The position numbers were made by a program, and so were the translations under genes. From Sphingopyxis sp. PAMC25046 (GTDB lineage Bacteria; Pseudomonadota; Alphaproteobacteria; Sphingomonadales; Sphingomonadaceae), in the NCBI RefSeq assembly GCF_004795895.1, contig NZ_CP039250.1, forward strand, positions 2,914,001-2,978,000: a stretch of 64,000 nt of DNA. The letters run 5' to 3'. This document shows, piece by piece, positions 26,542 to 36,304 of the stretch. A model generated the notes under the pieces. The model had not been told where the DNA came from. It saw only the letters and a list, made by a program, of their open reading frames with translations, and did not search any database. Position 1 is the first letter of the stretch. Every line of letters starts with the position of its first letter.

Positions 26542-27951
26542 TCAGGCGAGTTGAGTGGCGTCGCGATCGCGGCGCCCGTCCCTTTCCGTCTCTTCGCTTT
26601 CGAGCGCACCGAGCCGCCCTTCGGCGCGCGCCTTGCGGCCATAGACGATTTCGAAGAGGGGCCCTGCCATCACCGTGGTGATGATCGCCATCAGCACCAT
26701 GATCGCGAACAGCGTCGGGCCAATGATCCCCTTTTGCAGGCCGATGTTGATGATGATCAGTTCCATCAGCCCGCGCGCGTTCATCAGTGCGCCGATTCCC
26801 ATCGCAGTGCGATTATCCTCGCCAGCAAGCCGCGCAGCAAGCCAGCAGGCGCCGAATTTTGCCGCGATCGAGACGAGCAATATGCCGAGCGCGACGCCGA
26901 GGATTGACAGGCTGTTCACCGTGGTGAGCTGGGTATTGAGGCCCGAGTAGGTGAAGAACATCGGGAGAAGGAAGACCACGGTCATCGGCTCGACCTTCTT
27001 CCTGATCTCCTCGGTCAAAAGGCCGCGCGGCATGCAGGCGCCGAGCAGGAAGCCCCCGAACACCGCGTGGATGCCGACCGCGTCCATGAAGAAGGCGGCC
27101 ATGGCATAGAGCATCAGCACCACGGCGAGCAGCGTGTGCGTCAGTTCGCCCTTCGCCTCGACCGCGCGGCCGAGCCGGATCAGCAGCTTGCGGCCGACGA
27201 AGAACATGAAGAGCGCGAAACCGATCCCGCCGACGATCGCGAGGAGCGCGATACCCGGCCCGCCCCCAAACGTTGCCAACACGATCGCGAGCACGCACCA
27301 CGACACCGCGTCGTCGAACGCACCAGCCGTGAGTGACAGGGTGCCGAGCGAGGTATTCGCAAGCCCGCGCTCGTTGATGATGCGCGCGAGCATCGGGAAA
27401 GCGGTAAGCGCGATGCACGCCCCCATGAACAGCGTCGCGCCGCCCTGCCCCAGCCCGTCGGCAAACAGGCCGGGGATATCGAGCAGCCAGGGCGTGATCA
27501 GCGCCGCGAGCAGGAAAGGCGCGGCAATGCCGGCGGCCGAGACGCCGACCGCGCTTTTCGCCTTCGACTGGAAATGGTCGAGACGCAGCGTGGTACCGAC
27601 GAGGAACATGTAAAGGCCGACGCCGAATTGAGCGCCGACATAAAGGATATTGCGCGTTTCCTTGGGGAACAGCGCCGCCTGAAACTCAGGGAAGAGGAGG
27701 CCGAAGAGCGAGGGACCAAGCACCACGCCGGCAATCATCTCACCCACGACCTGCGGTTGCCCCATGTAGCGGTTTGCAATCCAGCCGACGACGCGGCAGA
27801 CGAACAGGATGACCGCGATCTGGAGGAAGAAATGGATACTTAAATCGGTCGGAGTGTAGCTGGCCGTGACGCTCATCGCCGGACCGTGTGCGCCCATGAC
27901 GTCACCGATTGACTGAATCAGCTCATCGAACATATTCAATACCAATTCCAC
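26542..27951 (-). CDS. cation:proton antiporter, CPA2 (KefB-like) family
   Basis: A 469-residue membrane protein with about 12 helices. It shows the CPA2-type VVGEMIAGVVLGPSLFG motif near the N-terminus, ACIALTAFPMLARIINER, the AGAFDDAVSWCVLA segment that carries the ion-binding Asp pair, and GIGALMNARGLMELIIINIG. It should exchange K+ or Na+ for H+. No C-terminal TrkA-N domain is present; the tail is short and charged. The GTG at 27951 was kept as start, and an ATG six codons later (MFDELIQ) is an equal alternative. Confidence 0.9.
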   Translation of the reverse strand: MELVLNMFDELIQSIGDVMGAHGPAMSVTASYTPTDLSIHFFLQIAVILFVCRVVGWIANRYMGQPQVVGEMIAGVVLGPSLFGLLFPEFQAALFPKETRNILYVGAQFGVGLYMFLVGTTLRLDHFQSKAKSAVGVSAAGIAAPFLLAALITPWLLDIPGLFADGLGQGGATLFMGACIALTAFPMLARIINERGLANTSLGTLSLTAGAFDDAVSWCVLAIVLATFGGGPGIALLAIVGGIGFALFMFFVGRKLLIRLGRAVEAKGELTHTLLAVVLMLYAMAAFFMDAVGIHAVFGGFLLGACMPRGLLTEEIRKKVEPMTVVFLLPMFFTYSGLNTQLTTVNSLSILGVALGILLVSIAAKFGACWLAARLAGEDNRTAMGIGALMNARGLMELIIINIGLQKGIIGPTLFAIMVLMAIITTVMAGPLFEIVYGRKARAEGRLGALESEETERDGRRDRDATQLA

Positions 27952-28257
27952 ATTACCCTGCCGCCCTGATGCGGACCCCAGGCACGCCCCTCTGTAAACC
28001 CGGCACTACTGAGACACGATCGGATGGCGAAAGCAACAAAAGTCTGTAACTGGTATTATTGCAGGATGCCCGGCCCCCGCGCGCAACCGACTCGTCCATT
28101 GTCATGGCACCGGGCCATTCAAACAATATAGTCCTATGTGAACGCTCTCATAGGAGATTTTTGCCGGACGCGATAGGCTCGCGCATCATCGGCAGCCGTC
28201 AGCATCGAACGATCCGCCGTTTCCCTTCATTGTCCCGCGGGAGGGCCGGCGAAGCAG
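27952..28257. other. intergenic region between P450 and antiporter genes
   Basis: About 300 bases with no convincing ORF on either strand. The only structure I see is an inverted repeat, TCCTATG (28132-28138) and CATAGGA (28149-28155), with 10 bases between the arms and a short T5 after the second arm. It may be an operator for the antiporter gene or a weak terminator read in the plus direction. Confidence 0.5.
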
Positions 28258-29667
28258 CTAGCCGAGCGGGACGAAGCGCACCGTCAGCCCATCCTTCGGC
28301 CGGGGGATCGGCAACACCTGCCATTCGGGCGCATAGCCGTCGGCGATGGTGATGCGGTGCGTCGTGATGACATGGTGGAAGAAGATTTTCGCCTGCATAT
28401 AGGCGAAGTGCAGTCCGAGGCACATATGCGCCCCCCCGCCGAAGGGGACCCACGCATATTTGTGCCGCTCACGCGCGACCTCGGGCGAGAAGCGCATCGG
28501 ATCGAACTTCTCGGGCTGGGGCCAATGCTCCTCCATCATGTGCGTATAGGCGGGGCTGACGCCGACCGAAGTGCCGGCGGGGATGCGATAGCCGCCATAT
28601 TCGAAATCCTTGAGCGCGCGGCGCGGGAAGCTCGGTACCGGGGGCACGAGCCGCAGCGCTTCCTTGAACGCCCATTCGGTCATTTCGAGCTGGCCGAGGC
28701 TGTTGTGCCCGACCCCCTCGCCCGCAGGCGCAACGCTCAGCATCTCCTCGCGCAGCCGATCCTGCCATTCGGGATGGCGCGCGAGCTCCCAGACGAGCGT
28801 GGTGATCGAACTCGTGATCGTGTCGTGCGCCGCCATCATCAGGAAGTTCATGTGATCGACGATCGCCTCGACCGACATATACTGACCGTCATCGTCCTTT
28901 GTCCGGCATATCTGGCTGAACATGTCCTCGCCGCTTCCCTCGCGCCGTTCGGGGACCATCTTGCCGAAATAATCGACCAGATAGGCGCGCCCCTTCGCGC
29001 CGCGCCCCATCGCGGTGAAGGGCAAAGGCACGCGCACGACGCCGATCGACGCCTGCACCATGTCGACGAAAGCCTTGTTGACCTTGTCCGCCTCGGGACC
29101 CCACGGAATGCCGAGGAAGCTCGTGGCGGCGAGGTCGAGCGTCAGTTCCTTGATCGCCGGATAGAATTTGAACGTCTTGCCGCTCCACTTGCCGATGCGG
29201 TCGCGGATTCCCCGGTTCAGCGATTCGGCATAATGGCGCATCGGTTCGGGCTTGAACGCCACCGACAATATCTTGCGGTCGGCGCGATGCTTTTCGAAAT
29301 CCATCAGCATCAGCCCGCGCGGGAAGAGCAGGTTGAGCACCGGCCCCCAGCCCTGTTCGGACGAAAATATCTTCTCGCGGTCGAACATGACGAGTTCGTT
29401 CGCCTCGGGCCCGTGAAGCGCGACGCTGCGCCCGCCGAAGCTGTTGTTGCGATAGACGCGGCCATATTTGGCGACCATCCGGCGCGTGAAGGCGGGATAA
29501 TCGCGAAGCTGCTCGAGCGTATTGCCGAGCAGCGGCATGCCGTCCTCGCCCGGGATATGGTCGATCGCGCTATCCGGGTTGCGCGGCAGCCAATGCAGCG
29601 TTTCCGGGCCGAAGCGCTTTTCGGACCACTCACTCTTCGCAGGCTGCATATTCGTCGGCGCGTTCAT
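28258..29667 (-). CDS. cytochrome P450
   Basis: A 469-residue heme monooxygenase. The heme-binding loop is FGGGAHMCLG with the axial ligand Cys416; the K-helix ExxR is in KEALRLVPPVPSFPR, and the I-helix proton-relay segment is MMAAHDTITSS. The soluble N-terminus (no membrane anchor) begins MNAPTNMQPAKSEW. It should hydroxylate a hydrophobic substrate using external ferredoxin and reductase, which are not encoded nearby. A palindromic site (29701-29739) lies in its promoter region, so it is probably repressor-controlled. Confidence 0.94.
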   Translation of the reverse strand: MNAPTNMQPAKSEWSEKRFGPETLHWLPRNPDSAIDHIPGEDGMPLLGNTLEQLRDYPAFTRRMVAKYGRVYRNNSFGGRSVALHGPEANELVMFDREKIFSSEQGWGPVLNLLFPRGLMLMDFEKHRADRKILSVAFKPEPMRHYAESLNRGIRDRIGKWSGKTFKFYPAIKELTLDLAATSFLGIPWGPEADKVNKAFVDMVQASIGVVRVPLPFTAMGRGAKGRAYLVDYFGKMVPERREGSGEDMFSQICRTKDDDGQYMSVEAIVDHMNFLMMAAHDTITSSITTLVWELARHPEWQDRLREEMLSVAPAGEGVGHNSLGQLEMTEWAFKEALRLVPPVPSFPRRALKDFEYGGYRIPAGTSVGVSPAYTHMMEEHWPQPEKFDPMRFSPEVARERHKYAWVPFGGGAHMCLGLHFAYMQAKIFFHHVITTHRITIADGYAPEWQVLPIPRPKDGLTVRFVPLG

Positions 29668-29700
29668 CGGGTCGATCCTCGTCCATCATGTCTCGACCCT

Positions 29701-29739
29701 AGGCGTAACCAACTACTGACATCGATGCAAGTAACGCCT
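29701..29739. promoter_or_regulatory. nested palindromes upstream of P450 gene (candidate operator)
   Basis: An inner near-palindrome, TACTGACATCGATGCAAGTA (29714-29733, core CATCGATG), is nested within an outer pair AGGCGTAAC (29701-29709) and GTAACGCCT (29731-29739). It lies 34-72 bases upstream of the P450 start. The size is typical of TetR-type operators. Confidence 0.5.
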
Positions 29740-29840
29740 TTTCGGGCGCGAGGCACCATTCACCGCAAATTCAACTCGACTCGTGCAATTTGCCGATCGA
29801 ATGACGGGTCGCAACCGTTGGCCCTTAAAGGAAAAAGCCC

Positions 29841-30596
29841 ATGGCGAAGAGTTTGAAGCGTCCCTTTTCCATCGCACTCGGCGCGCTCGCCGCGACTACG
29901 CTCGGCGGCTGCTATTACGGCGATGTTTATGGGGCGAGCTATGCGTCTGGCGGCGATTGCGCCGCGCGCTATGGCGACGCCTATTACGACTATGACGGCT
30001 ATGCTTATGGCGACGGCTACGGCTATGACTGTTACGACGCGTCGGACTATGGCAGCGGTTTCGTGAACATCGGCTTCGGTGGCGGCTGGTATGACGATTA
30101 TTATTATCCCGGCTACGGCATGTGGATGTTCGACAATTACCGCAACCGCTATCCGCTCCGCGGCCAGTATCTCAACTATTGGGGTGGGCGCCGCGCCTGG
30201 TGGAAGCATCATGGCGGTCGCAAGGACTGGAAGCCCGGCCGGCCTGGCTGGCATCGCGGCGACCGCGACGGCAGGCCGGGCGACGGCCGCCCGGGCCGCC
30301 CCGGCGGCTGGCACCGCGGTGACCGCGACGACGACGGCCCGCGCGGCACGCGCCCGGGGCGTCCGGAAAGGCCGCCGGTCGCGGGCAATCCGGGACGTCC
30401 CGATCGCGGCCCCGGCGCGGTTCGCCCGCGCCCGGGCCGTGATATCTCCGCACCGTCGCCCGCGCCCTCGGCCCGGCCCGACCGTGGCCCGCGCCCGGCA
30501 CCGGCGGTTCGCAGCGCGCCCGCACAGCGCGCGACATCGACGCCGCCGGCCGGCCGCTCACGCAGCGATCGCGCGAATAAAACTCGTCCCGACTGA
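29841..30596 (+). CDS. Tyr/Gly/Asp-rich lipoprotein with Arg/Pro/Gly-rich tail
   Basis: A 251-residue low-complexity protein. A signal peptide ends at a lipobox (TTLGGC). Residues about 26-100 are dominated by Tyr, Asp and Gly (YGDAYYDYDGYAYGDGYG), then an aromatic and basic stretch (LNYWGGRRAWWKHHGGRKDW), then a long tail of RPG, GDRD and PAP repeats to the end. It is probably an extracytoplasmic, disordered or surface-interacting protein. Expression is supported by AAAGGAAAA before the ATG. No enzymatic motif was seen and no name is offered. Confidence 0.75.
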   Translation: MAKSLKRPFSIALGALAATTLGGCYYGDVYGASYASGGDCAARYGDAYYDYDGYAYGDGYGYDCYDASDYGSGFVNIGFGGGWYDDYYYPGYGMWMFDNYRNRYPLRGQYLNYWGGRRAWWKHHGGRKDWKPGRPGWHRGDRDGRPGDGRPGRPGGWHRGDRDDDGPRGTRPGRPERPPVAGNPGRPDRGPGAVRPRPGRDISAPSPAPSARPDRGPRPAPAVRSAPAQRATSTPPAGRSRSDRANKTRPD

Positions 30597-30598
30597 CC

Positions 30599-31930
30599 TC
30601 AGGCCGACGGTGCGGGCTGCGCCGCCGGACCATCCTTCACGCCCGCCGATACCACCGTCGCTGCGACCAGATCGCCAATGACATTGAGCGTCGTGCGGCA
30701 CATGTCGAGGAAACGGTCGACGCCGAGGATCAAGCCGATTCCTTCGGGCGGCACGCCCACCGAGGCGAGGATCAGCGCAATCACGGGCAACGAACCCGCG
30801 GGCACGCCCGCGGTCCCGATCCCGCCGAGAATGCAGACGAGCATCACGACGATCTGCTGCTGAAGCGTCAGGTCGATACCGAAAAATTGCGCGAGGAAGA
30901 TTACGGTCACCCCCTCGAACATCGCGGTGCCGTTCTGGTTCGCCGTCGCCCCTATGGTCAACACGAAGCGCGCGACCCGGTCGGGCAGGCGCAGCCGGTC
31001 GTGCGCGACGCGCAGCGCGGTCGGCAGCGTCGCGTTCGACGAGGCGGTCGCAAAGGCCATGACGAAGGCCTCCTGCGTCTCGCGGAAGAAGGCGACGGGC
31101 GATTTTCGGGCGAGCGTCTTGAGCAGCACGGGGAAAACGACGAACATCTGGAGCGCGAGCGCGAGCAGCACCACCCCGACGAACGCCGACAGGCGGATGA
31201 TCAGATCCCAGCCGAATTGCGCGGCGAGGTTGAACATGAAGCAGAAGACGGCGATGGGCGCGAGTTGGATGACGAGGCCGATCAGCTTCATCACCACCTC
31301 GAACACCCCTTCGATCGCGGTCTTCAACGTCTCGGTGCGCGGCGTGCTCACCAGCATCAGCCCGATGCCGAAGAAAAGCGCAAAGAACATCACCGCGAGC
31401 ACGTCGTTCGCGCCCATCGCGGCGAAGATATTGTCGGGGACGATCGCGACCACCGCGTCCATCCCGGATTTCGATTCGCCCGCGCGATCGGCGATCGCCT
31501 GCGCCCCCGCGGCGCCTTCCGCCATCAGCGAGCGCGCCAGCGCGGGATCGACCCCGGCGCCCGGCTGAAGCAGGTTGACAGCGAGAAGGCTGATGACAAC
31601 CGATATCGTCGATACTGCGATCGTATAGACCAGCGTGCGCAAGCCGACCGATTTCAGCGCGCGCATCTCGCCCATTTCGGCGACCCCCACGATCAGCGCC
31701 GAAACGAGCAGCGGAATGACGAGCATGAAAAGCAGCCGCAGGAATATCTGCCCGAGCGGCCCCGTCACATAGGTGGTGACGGTTTCGACCCACGCCGCGT
31801 CCGGCGCGCCATAATGGACCGCCAGCCCAATGGCGAGGCCGGCGAGGAAGCCGACGAGCATTCGCCAGCGGAGCCGTCGGGCGCGCGCCTCGTCACGCTC
31901 GGCTTCGTCGATTGCCGCTGTTTCGGCCAT
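30599..31930 (-). CDS. dicarboxylate/amino acid:cation symporter (DAACS), copy 1
   Basis: A 443-residue SLC1-type symporter. It has the serine-rich ATASSNATLPTALR hairpin, the NQNGTAMFEG variant of the NMDGT motif, GIGTAGVPAGSLP in the second hairpin, and DRFLDMCRTTLNVIGD with the substrate-binding Asp and Arg. It imports glutamate, aspartate or C4-dicarboxylates with Na+ or H+. It is immediately followed upstream on the same strand by a second, distinct DAACS gene (31978-33321); they are about 47 bases apart. Confidence 0.93.
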   Translation of the reverse strand: MAETAAIDEAERDEARARRLRWRMLVGFLAGLAIGLAVHYGAPDAAWVETVTTYVTGPLGQIFLRLLFMLVIPLLVSALIVGVAEMGEMRALKSVGLRTLVYTIAVSTISVVISLLAVNLLQPGAGVDPALARSLMAEGAAGAQAIADRAGESKSGMDAVVAIVPDNIFAAMGANDVLAVMFFALFFGIGLMLVSTPRTETLKTAIEGVFEVVMKLIGLVIQLAPIAVFCFMFNLAAQFGWDLIIRLSAFVGVVLLALALQMFVVFPVLLKTLARKSPVAFFRETQEAFVMAFATASSNATLPTALRVAHDRLRLPDRVARFVLTIGATANQNGTAMFEGVTVIFLAQFFGIDLTLQQQIVVMLVCILGGIGTAGVPAGSLPVIALILASVGVPPEGIGLILGVDRFLDMCRTTLNVIGDLVAATVVSAGVKDGPAAQPAPSA

Positions 31931-31977
31931 GGCTCGGCTCCTTGCTCGCCCCCATGGGGCGGCCGGCAGCTCGCGCG

Positions 31978-33321
31978 CTAGGCGTTATCGGCCGCTGGCT
32001 TATTATCCCCCGCGTCATTCGTATCACGAAGATCGAGCCCGCGGGTTCCATGATGCGGCGTATGCGCAGGCGCATGCGGACGTTCGGCATCGGCGGGTTC
32101 GGGCACTTCGAGCATGCCTTCCCATTTGGTGATAACGCTCGTCGCCACCGCATTGCCGACGACATTGGTCGCGGTGCGGCCCATGTCGAGGAAATGGTCG
32201 ATCGCGAAAACGAGCGCGACGCCCTCGACCGGCAGGTCGAACATCGCGAGCGTCGCGGTGATAACGACGAGGCTGGCGCGCGGCACCGCCGCGATACCCT
32301 TCGACGATACCATCAGCGTCAGCAGGATCAGTATCTGGGTGCCGATCGACAATTCGATGCCATAGGCCTGCGCGATGAAGATCGTCGCGAAGCTCGCGTA
32401 CATCATCGACCCATCGAGGTTGAAGCTGTAACCGAGCGGCAGCACGAAGCCCGAGATGCGGCGCGGTACCCCGAACCGGTCGAGCTGTTCGAAGAGCTTC
32501 GGCATCGCGGCCTCGGAGGAGGCAGTGGAAAAGGCGATCAGCAGCGGTTCGCGGATGTAGCGGATCAGCTGAATGATGCGTCCGCGCAAAAAGATCGCGC
32601 CGGCGGCGAGCAACAGCACCCAGAGCAGCACGAGCGCGATGTAGAATTCGGTGAGCAGTTCGGCATAGGTCGCGAGGATGCCGAGACCCTGCTCTGCGAC
32701 GACCTTGGCCAGCGCCCCGAACACCGCGAGCGGCGCGAGGCGCATGACATAACCGGTGATCTGCAGCATCAGTTCGGCGAGCGCCTCGGCGCCGCGCACC
32801 AGCGGCTTGCCCTTTTCGCCGAGTGCAGTCAGCCCGACGCCGGCGAAAAGCGAAAAGACGAGGATCTGAAGAACATTATTCTCCGCCATCGCGGCGATGA
32901 CATTCTTGGGGAAGACATGTTCGATGAACTCGAACATATCGAGCTTCTTGACCTCGCCCACCGACTGGGCGGAGGCGGCCATGTCGATGCCGACGCCGGG
33001 CTGGAGCAGGTTGACCATGATCAGGCCAAGGCTGATCGAGATCAGGCTGGCGACGATGAACCAGGCGATCGCGCGCGTGCCGATGCGGCCGAGCGCCGAG
33101 CTGTCGCCCATATGCGCGATACCGGTGACGAGCGTGCCGAGGATCAGCGGCGCGACGAGCATCTTGATGAGGTTGAGGAAGATGGTGGCGAGCGTGCCGA
33201 AGCTGCGCAGCCAATATTCGAACGCCTGGCTGTCGGCGGGCACGGCGATGCGGACCGCATATCCCACCGCGATCCCGAGCACCATGCCCGCGAGAATATA
33301 TAGTGTAAGCTTGCGGTCCAT
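31978..33321 (-). CDS. dicarboxylate/amino acid:cation symporter (DAACS), copy 2
   Basis: A 447-residue DAACS symporter paralogous to the neighbour. The hairpin 1 region reads FSTASSEAAMPKLF, the unwound helix SFNLDGSMMYASFATIFIAQ, hairpin 2 SSKGIAAVPRASL, and helix 8 DHFLDMGRTATNVVGNAVATSVITKWEG, which is nearer DctA/GltT than copy 1. The C-terminus is a His/Pro/Asp-rich cytosolic tail (PHAPAHTPHHG). It probably transports a related substrate with different affinity. It starts with MDRKLTLYILAGMVLG, a direct entry into helix 1. Confidence 0.93.
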   Translation of the reverse strand: MDRKLTLYILAGMVLGIAVGYAVRIAVPADSQAFEYWLRSFGTLATIFLNLIKMLVAPLILGTLVTGIAHMGDSSALGRIGTRAIAWFIVASLISISLGLIMVNLLQPGVGIDMAASAQSVGEVKKLDMFEFIEHVFPKNVIAAMAENNVLQILVFSLFAGVGLTALGEKGKPLVRGAEALAELMLQITGYVMRLAPLAVFGALAKVVAEQGLGILATYAELLTEFYIALVLLWVLLLAAGAIFLRGRIIQLIRYIREPLLIAFSTASSEAAMPKLFEQLDRFGVPRRISGFVLPLGYSFNLDGSMMYASFATIFIAQAYGIELSIGTQILILLTLMVSSKGIAAVPRASLVVITATLAMFDLPVEGVALVFAIDHFLDMGRTATNVVGNAVATSVITKWEGMLEVPEPADAERPHAPAHTPHHGTRGLDLRDTNDAGDNKPAADNA

Positions 33322-33437
33322 GCGGCCGTCCCCCGAAAATTCATTATTGGCGCGCCGTGACCGGCCGGATTCTCCGCCCCCTTTGACCGACCGCGAGCCG
33401 CAGCGTCAAGGGGGCTGGCAGTTCGGCCGCTATGCCG

Positions 33438-35222
33438 TCAGGTTATGAAGAAGGCGATCGCGAAACAGGTCGAAATGCCGGTGATGATGTTGAGCGGCAC
33501 CCCGATCTTCACGAAATCGACGAAGCGATAATCGCCCGCGGCATAGACGATCGTGTTCGTCTGATAGCCGATCGGGGTCGCGAAGCAGGCCGACGCGCCG
33601 ATCATCAGCGCGATCACCAGCGGACGCGGATCGACCCCGAGTTCGGCGGCGATCGCGAGTGTCACCGGCGTCATCAACGCCGCGACCGCATTGTTGCTGA
33701 GTAGTTCGGAGAGAATGAGTGCGAAGAAGTAGATGCCGAAGACGAGCACCCACATCGGCTGTCCTGCCAGCACCGGCTTGACCCAGCCGACCATCATTGC
33801 GACCGCCCCGCTCTGTTCGAGCGCGAGCCCGACCGCGAGCATCGCGAAGATCAGGACCAGCACGTCGCCGTCGATCGTGCCCCATGCTTCCTCGCTATCG
33901 ATACAGCGCGTCACCAGGATCACGCCGATCGCGATGATCGCGGCGACACCGATCGACATGATATCGAGCGCGGCAAGCGCAACGACCGAAAACATGCACA
34001 GCATGGCGATCCACGCCTTGCCGCGGCGAAAGGCGCGCACCTTGGCCAGATCGGCGCCGATCAGGTGCGGATTGTCGCGCAGCGCCTCGACCTCGCCCGG
34101 ACCACCAGCGACGAGCAGGCGGTCGGCGGGGCGGATACGCACGCTTGCAAGGTCGGGGCCCGGTTCGTGCGCCGGACGGTCGAGGCCGATGATCCGCGCG
34201 CGGACCTTTTGCAGGAAAGGAATGTCAACCAGTCGCTGACCGATCGCCGGGTGGTTCGACGCGATCATCGTCTCGACGACCATGTCATTCTGGTCCGGAT
34301 CGCCGCTGCCGATGCCAAGCCGGAAACGCCCCTGCTCGCGCCAGGTCATCAAGGTCGCGCCATCGACGCGGAGGATGATCCGGTCGCCGGTTGCGAGCGT
34401 CCAATGCTCGAGTTCGGCGCCGTGGACGACCACCGAACCGCGGCGGACTCCGACGACACGGCCCGAGCGCGGCAGGTCGCGGAACGCCTCGACCGTCATG
34501 CCGACGAGATAATCATCCTCTTCCAGCACCAGCTCGGTCAGATATTGATGCGCGTCGTGCGTCCCGGCGGGCCCCTTGATCGGTTTGTCGGCCGGCAGCA
34601 GCCACCACATCAGCGCGAGGCCGATCATCCCCGATGCGGCGGTAACGAGGCCGATCGGTGTGATCTCGAAAATGCCAAAACGCTCCATCCCCGCCTGACG
34701 CACGATGCCGTCGACGACCAGGTTGGTGGATGTGCCGATCAAGGTCAGCGTGCCGCCGAGCACCGCGACGATCGACAGCGGCATGAGCAGCTTCTTGGCA
34801 CTGACGCCTGTCACCTCCGCGAGCTTCATCATGATGGGGATGAGCACCACCACCACGGGCGTATTGTTTAGGAAAGCCGACGCGAAAAGCGCGCCGACCA
34901 GGACTTCGACGATCGCAAGCCGCGGGTGTTTCTCGGCACGCTTCATGATCGCATCGGCGACGCGCTGGATCACGCCGGTGCGGATGAGCGCACCCGACAA
35001 CACGAACATCGCGCCGATGACGATCGGCGCCGAGTTCGAAAAAACCGAATAGAGCCCGTCGGCATCGAGGATGCCGAGCGCGAGGTAGGTGCAGGCGCCG
35101 AGGATCGCGATGACGGTCGCGGGCAGCCGTTCCATCAGAAAGCCGACGAACATCGCGGCGAGAATGAACAGCGACAGGACCGCCTGATGCGCCTCGATGA
35201 ATGCCCGGATCGCTTCGATCAT
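33438..35222 (-). CDS. SLC13-family anion symporter with two TrkA-C domains
   Basis: A 594-residue transporter. Two membrane halves carry SLC13/DASS-type motifs (ASAFLNNTPVVVV, LIGTSTNLVVDG, LLSNNAVAALMTPV, CFATPIGYQTNTIVYAAG). Between them, at about residues 210-380, are two RCK-C (TrkA-C) domains, with EEDDYLVGMTVEAF as part of the first. Such proteins move di- or tricarboxylates, sulfate or other anions with Na+. It starts one base after the aroC stop on the same strand, so it is transcribed with that operon. Confidence 0.9.
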   Translation of the reverse strand: MIEAIRAFIEAHQAVLSLFILAAMFVGFLMERLPATVIAILGACTYLALGILDADGLYSVFSNSAPIVIGAMFVLSGALIRTGVIQRVADAIMKRAEKHPRLAIVEVLVGALFASAFLNNTPVVVVLIPIMMKLAEVTGVSAKKLLMPLSIVAVLGGTLTLIGTSTNLVVDGIVRQAGMERFGIFEITPIGLVTAASGMIGLALMWWLLPADKPIKGPAGTHDAHQYLTELVLEEDDYLVGMTVEAFRDLPRSGRVVGVRRGSVVVHGAELEHWTLATGDRIILRVDGATLMTWREQGRFRLGIGSGDPDQNDMVVETMIASNHPAIGQRLVDIPFLQKVRARIIGLDRPAHEPGPDLASVRIRPADRLLVAGGPGEVEALRDNPHLIGADLAKVRAFRRGKAWIAMLCMFSVVALAALDIMSIGVAAIIAIGVILVTRCIDSEEAWGTIDGDVLVLIFAMLAVGLALEQSGAVAMMVGWVKPVLAGQPMWVLVFGIYFFALILSELLSNNAVAALMTPVTLAIAAELGVDPRPLVIALMIGASACFATPIGYQTNTIVYAAGDYRFVDFVKIGVPLNIITGISTCFAIAFFIT

Positions 35223-35223
35223 G

Positions 35224-36300
35224 TCAGCCGTTCTGCGCCCGGTGGAGCAATTTATGATCGGCGAGGACCAGCGCCATCATCGCCTCGACCACCGGTGCAC
35301 CGCGAATACCCACACAAGGGTCGTGGCGGCCCTTGGTGACGATGTCGGTCGCTTCGCCTGCCTTGTTCACTGTCGGGACGGGCGTGAGAATCGAGCTGGT
35401 CGGCTTGAAGGCGACGCGCACGACGACCGGCTGGCCGGTCGAGATGCCACCGGCGATACCGCCAGCGTTGTTCGAGAGGAAATCGGGCCGATTGCTGCCA
35501 TCGCTTGCGGGGCGCATCGGGTCGGCATTTTCTTCGCCGCGAAGGCGCGCCGCGTGGAAACCGGCGCCGATCTCGACGCCCTTCACCGCATTGATCCCCA
35601 TCATCGCGGCGGCAAGGTCGCTGTCGAGCTTGGCATAGATCGGAGCCCCCCAGCCGGCGGGAACGCTGCTCGCCGCGCATTCGATGACGGCGCCGAGCGA
35701 ACTGCCCGCCTTGCGCGCGGCATCCATCAATCCTTCCCAGCGCTGCGCCGCAGCGGGATCGGGACAGAAAAAGGGATTGCGATCAATTTCTTCGAGGTCA
35801 AAGTTGGCAGGATCGATCGCATCGCCGCCAATCTCGGCGACCCAGGCGTGGATCTGCACCTCGGGGATCACGAGCCGCGCGACCCCGCCCGCGGCGACGC
35901 GCGCCGCCGTCTCGCGCGCGCTCGACCGGCCACCGCCGCGATAGTCGCGAATGCCATATTTGGCGTCATAGGCGTAATCGGCGTGACCGGGGCGATAGGC
36001 CTGGGCGATCTCGCCATAATCCTTCGACCGCTGGTCGACATTCTCGATCATCAGGCTGATCGGCGTGCCCGTCGTCTTGCCCTCGAAGGTGCCCGACAGG
36101 ATGCGCACCTGGTCGGGTTCCTGCCGCTGCGTGGTATGGCGCGACTGACCCGGACGGCGTTTGTCGAGAAAGGGCTGAATATCGGCTTCGGACAGCGACA
36201 GGCGCGGCGGACAGCCATCGACGACCGCGCCGAGCGCGGGGCCGTGGCTTTCCCCCCAAGTCGTGAAGCGAAGAACGCGTCCGAAGCTGTTGAAACTCAT
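35224..36300 (-). CDS. aroC: chorismate synthase
   Basis: The last enzyme of the shikimate pathway, converting EPSP to chorismate with reduced FMN. The 358-residue protein opens [23 protein letters not shown], contains [45 protein letters not shown] and [21 protein letters not shown], all characteristic. MSFNSFG was used as start, since the seven codons upstream come from the intergenic region. It lies in a same-strand operon downstream of fabI and the GNAT gene, 4 bases after the latter. Confidence 0.97.
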   Translation of the reverse strand: MSFNSFGRVLRFTTWGESHGPALGAVVDGCPPRLSLSEADIQPFLDKRRPGQSRHTTQRQEPDQVRILSGTFEGKTTGTPISLMIENVDQRSKDYGEIAQAYRPGHADYAYDAKYGIRDYRGGGRSSARETAARVAAGGVARLVIPEVQIHAWVAEIGGDAIDPANFDLEEIDRNPFFCPDPAAAQRWEGLMDAARKAGSSLGAVIECAASSVPAGWGAPIYAKLDSDLAAAMMGINAVKGVEIGAGFHAARLRGEENADPMRPASDGSNRPDFLSNNAGGIAGGISTGQPVVVRVAFKPTSSILTPVPTVNKAGEATDIVTKGRHDPCVGIRGAPVVEAMMALVLADHKLLHRAQNG

Positions 36301-36304
36301 TGCC

